Source: Spisula solida (lineage: Eukaryota > Mollusca > Bivalvia > Venerida > Mactridae). Taken from it: a DNA stretch of 64,000 bases. The notes under the pieces are model-generated. The model saw only the letters and a list, made by a program, of their open reading frames with translations. It made no database searches and was not told the DNA's origin. The position numbers were made by a program, and so were the translations under genes. Every line of letters starts with the position of its first letter. The first letter of the stretch is position 1. The stretch lies in NCBI GenBank assembly GCA_947247005.1, contig OX365948.1, forward strand, positions 14,373,455-14,437,454. Reading direction: 5' to 3'. Below, in pieces: positions 58,310-64,000 of this stretch.

Positions 58310-58949
58310 ATAGTAAATTATTATAGTACATGTATACATGTATATGGTGACCACAAGTGAGAAAATGGTGTCTGCCATTCTCGTCAACCAGCGTATTCTT
58401 CTGACACAAGAATAATATATGGGAACTTGAACGTATATATCGAAATTGACCGTTGTAAATGCATATCTACTGTACGACATAATACATTGTTTGGTAGATG
58501 CATATGTCATAGATAGAAACTACAAACAGTTGTATGAACAAACTTGAATGTTACTTCACTGTTTTATTTTCTTGGTACTGTCACTGTCGGTATATTGCGG
58601 AGATATTGATATGACACAAGCATATTTGTGTTTGTATTACACATTCAGCTTCTTCATGAAATTTGCCGCTTATGAATACAACCGAAGTAATAAATATTGA
58701 CAGTATTCGTACATATGTATCACCAGCCAAATTATGCTAATAGAAAGTCGAGGACCAAGTTAATATCTCCACACTATAATGATGTCAAAATATGCCTACA
58801 CGAAATCGATTACCAGTGTGGTATATTTAGGATCGTCTGCATTGCAGACCGTTGAGTAGTGTATTGAGCAAAGAGTAGTTCAACTCCACCACAGTAACAT
58901 CCAATAATAATAATATGATAATTATGTATACAGTATGTACAGATATAGT
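58310..58949. other. no gene recognised
   Basis: AT-rich intergenic sequence. A weak partial relative of the 58950-59200 repeat occurs at about 58640-58770 (CTTATGAATACA, AATTATGCTAATAGAAAGTC). Confidence 0.4.
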
Positions 58950-59200
58950 ACGGAGATATTGACTTGATCCCAACCTTCATGCATGAATATTTTTCGAGGT
59001 TTTTGCTTTTGAATAATTATATCAATTTCCGTGAGCAAATCGTGCAATATCGGTCCTTTAGATTCGTGTTAGCAATTACATCTCGAGCGTTTACGTAATA
59101 CTCCCCCGCTTATGAAAACATACACCGTGCAATAGGGGTTATAAACGTATCAGCTGTTAAATTATTCTAATAGAAGGTCGAAGATCACGTTATGATCTTC
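58950..59200. repeat. unclassified interspersed repeat, copy 2
   Basis: It shares with 14020-14285, in the same order and orientation, TTCATGCATGAATAT, GAGCAAATCGTGCAATATCG, GCTTATGAAAACATA and ATCAGCTGTTAAATTAT. The two copies are 45 kb apart. Confidence 0.6.
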
Positions 59201-59792
59201 ATACTATAACACTATAATATAGTATACCATACCTGCCTGGGATCTACATATTCCAAGAAAATACAACGTGTACACAAATCCTTGTGTTTTATAATCCATT
59301 TATCTCACAACACGTGTATACAACATATAGTCACTAGAGATGTTGCGTGGATATTACACATTTCGACATCAAAGTGTGTACACGTACATGTGAGTTTCGC
59401 AACCTCTCTATTTTTATCATTGACTAACGTTACATCTATTAGATCACCGTTTTCATATGCAAAATGCCCACCGACAATATATTGGATGAATGAACAAAGA
59501 AAACCTGTCATTCACTAATAGCTAGCTAGTGGTATGAATGTCTTTGTATACAAACATCCGGAAATGTTCCAACATAGCAGTCGATATCCATCAATAAGTT
59601 AACGTGGCTAAGGCAAATGTAAGGCGGGTTTCTGAGAAATTATCTGACCGATGTACTCGTGTATGTATGCAGGGCAAACTTTACAGCGTAGACTATAGAG
59701 AGAGGGAAACCGGCATAAATTAAGTACTATTGCTCTGATTAATACGAACATATTAGTAGCCAAGCCGAATAAACTTTTACTTCATTCACGGC

Positions 59793-59880
59793 ACTTACCT
59801 ATTATTCTATTTATCCAGTCGCTTAGTCTGCTCATTAAGGGGATCAAACTCGAGACTTTATTGTCACTCTTTCATTAACT
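59793..59880 (-). other. weak candidate for a 5' UTR exon of the minus-strand gene
   Basis: On the minus strand AATAATAG|GTAAGTGCC is a strong donor. The sequence upstream is GC-richer and holds TGACGTTGCGCGC. It could be the non-coding first exon of the membrane-protein gene, but no signal-peptide exon links the two, so this is only a suggestion. Confidence 0.2.
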
Positions 59881-60233
59881 AGCGCGCAACGTCACGTTCG
59901 TTCCGTGGCGTCATGATAAACAACGACGTCGGACATCTTGATAGACGTCGTGTAGACGCAGGTAAGTCGAAAAAAAATAATCGATCAACCACCAGCTTAT
60001 TTAGAATAGGAAAGCCTCACCCTCAGGCACGGAATTGCAACCGGTGACTCTCATATAAGAAGAAGTCCGTCAGATCACGTGGTAAGGTGACGGATTATCA
60101 CTAGTCACATGACCAGGTGACCGATTATCGCTAAGTTTATCAGGCACCCCATTAACAGGCAGATTTTGCCGGAAGTGACTGGATGAAGCTATTTAACGTA
60201 AATGTAAACCAGCTGTAGTATGTTCAATCACAT

Positions 60234-60367
60234 GCCTAAGAAATTATATCACAAAATACAGTTTTGAAATTCCCCATCTTCCCGTCGTTACTATATATAA
60301 TTATATAGTAATGACGGGAAGATGGGGAATTTCAAAACTCTGTATTTTGTGATATAATTTCTTAGGC
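60234..60367. repeat. 134-bp near-perfect hairpin
   Basis: The arms 60234-60297 and 60302-60367 pair almost completely (GCCTAAGAAATTATATCACA with TGTGATATAATTTCTTAGGC, and CCCCATCTTCCCGTC with GACGGGAAGATGGGG). There are only a few mismatches and a loop of a few AT bases. It could be a snap-back MITE or an RNA hairpin. Confidence 0.85.
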
Positions 60368-60379
60368 CTGTGGTTCAAT

Positions 60380-61559
60380 GGACTGCGAGTATATGCCACA
60401 ACTTTAACATTGTCACATATTATTCTATTGACATCGCTCTTGATGTTTCTTACATTTAGTCAATACATAGTTTGCATGCACATACACCTCTGTTGTTCTT
60501 AATAATTTTCATTTGTGATGCATTCAATGTGTTCAAACAATGGATAAATAATGTCCATGTACAAGTATTTGTAGCCAGCCCTCAGAAGTTGACCAGAACA
60601 TATACATTACCTGGACTATTGTACAGTCGGTGTATACCGTTTATATATGTGGCTAACTTACAACAATGCCTGCAAAACACACACAATAAGCATTCACAGT
60701 AAAATCGTCGCACGAAATTTTCATTAATGCTCATTGTGCATATCATTGCTGGCAAGTATCACTACTATATTTTTTTATATATATTGAATACATGTACATC
60801 ATCCCGGCATAGCGAACTGTGTAGTATCACTAACCTAGTGATTTGTCGAACTAAATGTACACGTAACTCGCAGTACTGTATAACATAATTATATCATTAA
60901 CATACAACCCTGAACAAAGCACTGACCATCAACAAAATGTAAACACTTATAACTTGTGACACAATGACTCCCTGGGTTGACAATGAGCAAATACTTGATT
61001 ACATAAGTTTGCTGTAAGTACATACTTCTAACGTACTCCTGACATCATTGTCTTTAAGTATAATAAATAAAACCCACCAAAACAACAGGTGTTTGATTTG
61101 CTGACGTATGGACCAATCAGTTTCAGGCTTCCTAAATTAAACAAGAGATTTGGCGGTCAAATATTGCCCTACTTAACGCCATTTCTCGACATTTTTCGGT
61201 CATACATGACGATCAGTTGACTGTTCAAATCAATTTTCCTGGATTTTATCACCAAACAAAAGGAGCGTAAGTTTCCACAAGCCACCGTGCAAATACACAC
61301 TGTGTGGAGGACATGTCACCAAAGAACATAACACCCGGCAACCCAGGACTCCACCCCGAGTCTTCCAAAACGTCCGATAGACTCAAAATTCACGTAGCAT
61401 TTCAGCAGATTTCTTGATAAAGTAGCATAGGAAAAGTAACCTGTACCCTAACAATGCAACAAAACTTAATAAATGTACACACTAACTATGTATAATACAT
61501 GTAGGGGATAATATGTATAACGGAGTGTTCCTAGTATCACTGTCTAGAATTATTCATTG
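60380..61559. other. intergenic, no gene recognised
   Basis: Short frames only, without splice or family support. It lies upstream of the C1q-domain gene. Confidence 0.4.
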
Positions 61560-61599
61560 AATATCATAGATCGAGACACTACCTAGGGTGTTTCCATAG

Positions 61600-61607
61600 T
61601 GACGTCA
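61600..61607. promoter_or_regulatory. TGACGTCA motif upstream of the C1q-domain gene
   Basis: A perfect CRE-type palindrome lies 290 bp before the C1q-domain start codon. Its place relative to the transcription start is unknown. Confidence 0.3.
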
Positions 61608-61896
61608 AAACACGTCTGTAAGTTTCACATTGTGGCTTTTGGTCTGTGAGTTGTGTGCGCTGTGAGTTCCTTTTCTGAGTTCATGCCCTGATGTTTCTGT
61701 TGAGTGCTGCCTTCTCTGTCCGAATTGTTATTACCTTTATGTTAGAATATCTGCGTGTCAGTTGTATTGTATTGAACAGACGAGCTGACCAAGCTAAACA
61801 AATCATGGTACAAACGTTAAGCTATAAGGCTGTCACACTCGGGACGATTTCAGAACCAACAATTACATTATAGAGTTAAGATCAGAAGTTGTAAAC

Positions 61897-63026
61897 ATGT
61901 TTGAAAAAGCACCAGCTATAACTTTATTGGTGATGTTGATACTTGGACAGACTTGGCGTGCTCTATCTGACGAACTTTTGTCAGATAGATTTGCATATGA
62001 GGAGAAACTTTTAAAGAAAGTGATTCGAATGGAATTCAAAATGGAAATGATGGAGCGATCGATGCAACAAACCCAGGCCAAAATGACCAACACTCTTCAA
62101 AACTTGACACTGGAGATAGAAAACAAGACTGCTGAACTTATGCTGCTTGAAGGTATGGCTGTTTCATTCTATGTTATTTTAGTAAGAGGTGCGCTATTCG
62201 TAGGCCTACTCCAACGAAATACGAACCTTTTAAGCAGCAAGGTTCATTGTATTTTCAGTTGTCTCCAAAAAGTGACGTCAAATGCAACTTATGTTTGTGT
62301 CAAATGACGTGACGAAATGTTTCTTTTTGATTGGCGTTTTGATATATTTTACTATCTCACATAGGGTTTACATACACACATGTAGTTTAAAATCACGCTT
62401 ACTTTTGAGTGTATATAAAGGAGTAAGGGCAGATTATAACAAACTTAGTGAAAACAATGGTTACATTAGATAGCTCAACACATTAGGAATCCAGGGATGT
62501 AATTGTCTCAAAAAACGTTTTTTGAAGATACAAAAATGTAGTTTGAAATAATTCTAAACCGACTCGAAGTAAAACGTGAGAGTACAATCATGTATTCATT
62601 TTTCTGTTCACAGGAAAGATTAACTTACCAATAGTAGGCTTCAATGCGTATGGTATGGCAGACAGCAGCTTAGATACAAATCAAATATTGGTTCTACAGA
62701 ATACGTACATCAACGAAGGCAACGGTTACGATACGGTACTAGGACTTTTCACTACACCTGTGGCCGGACTCTATATGTTTTCTTTCAATGTATGCAATTA
62801 TGCAGGTCGTCCATTTCACTACTACATAGTTGTAGATAACAATGCCATAGCCAAGAGTACAAAATACAACAAGGTCCAACATGATTGTGCGGCCACTACA
62901 ACTTTGACCAAATTGCAGGAAGGACAACGAGTTTGGGTGAGATGTGCTTCCGGTAACTCGAACAGTCAACTCCATGATTATTCATACACACAAACAACAT
63001 TTTCTGGAGTACTGTTGCATGGCTAA
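61897..63026 (+). CDS. secreted C1q-domain-containing protein (2 exons)
   Basis: Exons 61897-62152 and 62614-63026 join in phase 1 with GT/AG borders, giving 222 residues. The start gives a signal peptide of about 24 residues with the core ITLLVMLILG. Residues ~25-85 are charged heptad-like sequence (KKVIRMEFKMEMMERSMQQT...), a predicted coiled coil, with no Gly-X-Y collagen stretch and two N-glycosylation sites (NLT, NKT). Exon 2 is the globular C1q/TNF-like head, with the typical VGFNAYG start, the conserved FTTPVAGLYMFSFNVC strand pair, and TFSGVLLHG at the end. Such proteins trimerise and serve as soluble lectin-like recognition molecules; bivalves have very large families of them. The ligand cannot be predicted. 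The family call is firm. Confidence 0.92.
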
Positions 63027-64000
63027 AATATCAGTGTTTGAATACCTATTGGTTATTCCAAATGTAATGTAATTTATCTAAATGTGTTAAATTCACAAAA
63101 AAAATCTTGTATTACATTCGTTTAGTTGACTTGTCAAGTTGTACGTACACAAATGTATTATGATTTCAAATAACCATTTGCTTAAAAATGAACGCAGTTT
63201 ATGTATTAAAGTGAGGTACATCTCAAACAGGAACTTGGATCTAACTTCCAAAAGAACTTGATCTCCGTCGATTAAGAAATTCGGCGTGTCATTTCGTGAT
63301 TTGGGCTAACGTTACATATGAAGTACGTGTGTGAAATTGTTGAATTGCTAATAGTTCCTGAAAGTATAATGTATTATGTACATACAGGTACCTTGAAATT
63401 ATCATTTGATAGAATAATACAAAGACTAACTCGGCCAGTTATCTGACACCTAGTAAATATTATTAATGAACTTATAATGCCTTTATGTATATGTATAGAT
63501 AATTCCATGACATTGCTTTAATATCATTGTGTACTATGGCCTATTACATACAAACACTGTTTATAATCAACCTATTGCTTTCACTATATAAACGCCATTA
63601 TGCACCAATCAATATTTTGCCCGTCCGGGGGTGCGGCCGGCCACCCAGGGGGAATTAGACATTTTTTAAAAAAATTATGTCTAAATTCCCACCCTGGAGA
63701 CAATGCTTAACTGTTTATATCCCAACCGTGGGGCATGGTTTTTCATCCGGGTAATTTAATAAAAACACGAATAAAAGTATCACTGTCTTCTTTCGCTGTG
63801 TAGAAATTCCCTGACCAATGTCTATTCTCCGAGACTCGGAGTCGATGAGGTCGTCTAATTCCCGCCTGTTGGGAAGATTCGTCTGTCTGACCCCCTGTAT
63901 CCCCGCCGCTCCCCCTGTCGGGCATACTATTGAATGGTGCATTACTGATGTATGTGTGTGTGTAATGTTGCAATATGATACTAGTAATAAAATAGCATTT
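63027..64000. other. 3' region of the C1q gene and downstream DNA
   Basis: No clear AATAAA lies close to the stop; ATTAAA occurs at about 63206. A small hairpin at 63645-63697 pairs CCAGGGGGAATTAGACAT with ATGTCTAAATTCCC.CCTGG. Open minus-strand frames at 63715-63973 overlap one another and are not supported as genes. Confidence 0.4.

Noticed and set aside
59305..59511. Minus frame MTGFLCSFIQYIVGG... as the missing signal-peptide exon of the membrane-protein gene
   Set aside because: The hydrophobic start is weak, no phase-1 donor fits after it, and the frame overlaps AT-rich intergenic DNA.
63715..63973. Two overlapping minus frames at the window end
   Set aside because: They occupy the same DNA in different frames, and neither shows a recognisable motif or splice site. 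They could be part of a gene beyond the window, which cannot be judged here.

Overview
The window is AT-rich animal nuclear DNA. It has long introns with canonical GT/AG borders, a very high load of repeats, and genes whose proteins are plainly metazoan. The combination of a C1q-domain secreted protein, several tRNA-derived SINEs, CR1/Jockey-type LINEs and arrays of ~110-180 bp tandem units suggests a marine bivalve mollusc. That taxon is an inference from genome style; no species was recognised.

Layout. (1) 1.5-12 kb, + strand: a complete gene for eIF2-alpha, 332 codons in seven coding exons after a 5' UTR exon. Its introns are packed with mobile elements: a compact LTR-like tandem carrying tRNA-type boxes, a hAT-like MITE, a pogo-like MITE, a SINE, and two inverted copies of one tandem-repeat element. 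(2) 12.3-16.8 kb: a hAT-like element with an 8-bp target duplication, then two other tandem-repeat elements. (3) 16.8-26.9 kb: a ~10-kb foldback-type element. It has near-identical terminal inverted repeats, a 13-bp direct flanking duplication, and two long arms of a 42-bp minisatellite in opposite orientation. Its ~4-kb centre holds only other transposons. (4) 26.9-31.6 kb: more repeats, a dead LINE and a Ulp1-like protease remnant. (5) 31.9-43.2 kb, + strand: a complete HDAC1/2 class I histone deacetylase gene, 531 residues in 16 coding exons. (6) 44.4-47.7 kb: minisatellite, LINE scrap and array. (7) 47.7-50.7 kb, - strand: five phase-compatible exons of an unrecognised single-pass membrane protein with a CUB-like six-cysteine ectodomain and a Pro/Tyr-rich tail; its signal-peptide exon was not found. 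(8) 50.8-58.3 kb: a nest of transposons, with a LINE split by two TIR elements beside a mariner-like element split by a second LINE fragment. (9) 60.2 kb: a long near-perfect hairpin. (10) 61.9-63.0 kb, + strand: a two-exon secreted C1q-domain protein.

The genes are housekeeping (translation initiation, chromatin deacetylation) or surface/secreted recognition proteins, and nothing suggests they act as one system. The most unusual content is in the repeats: the foldback-type element with coding-compatible 42-bp arms, and the miniature LTR element whose repeats contain tRNA-like A and B boxes beside a tRNA-Lys-type primer-binding site.
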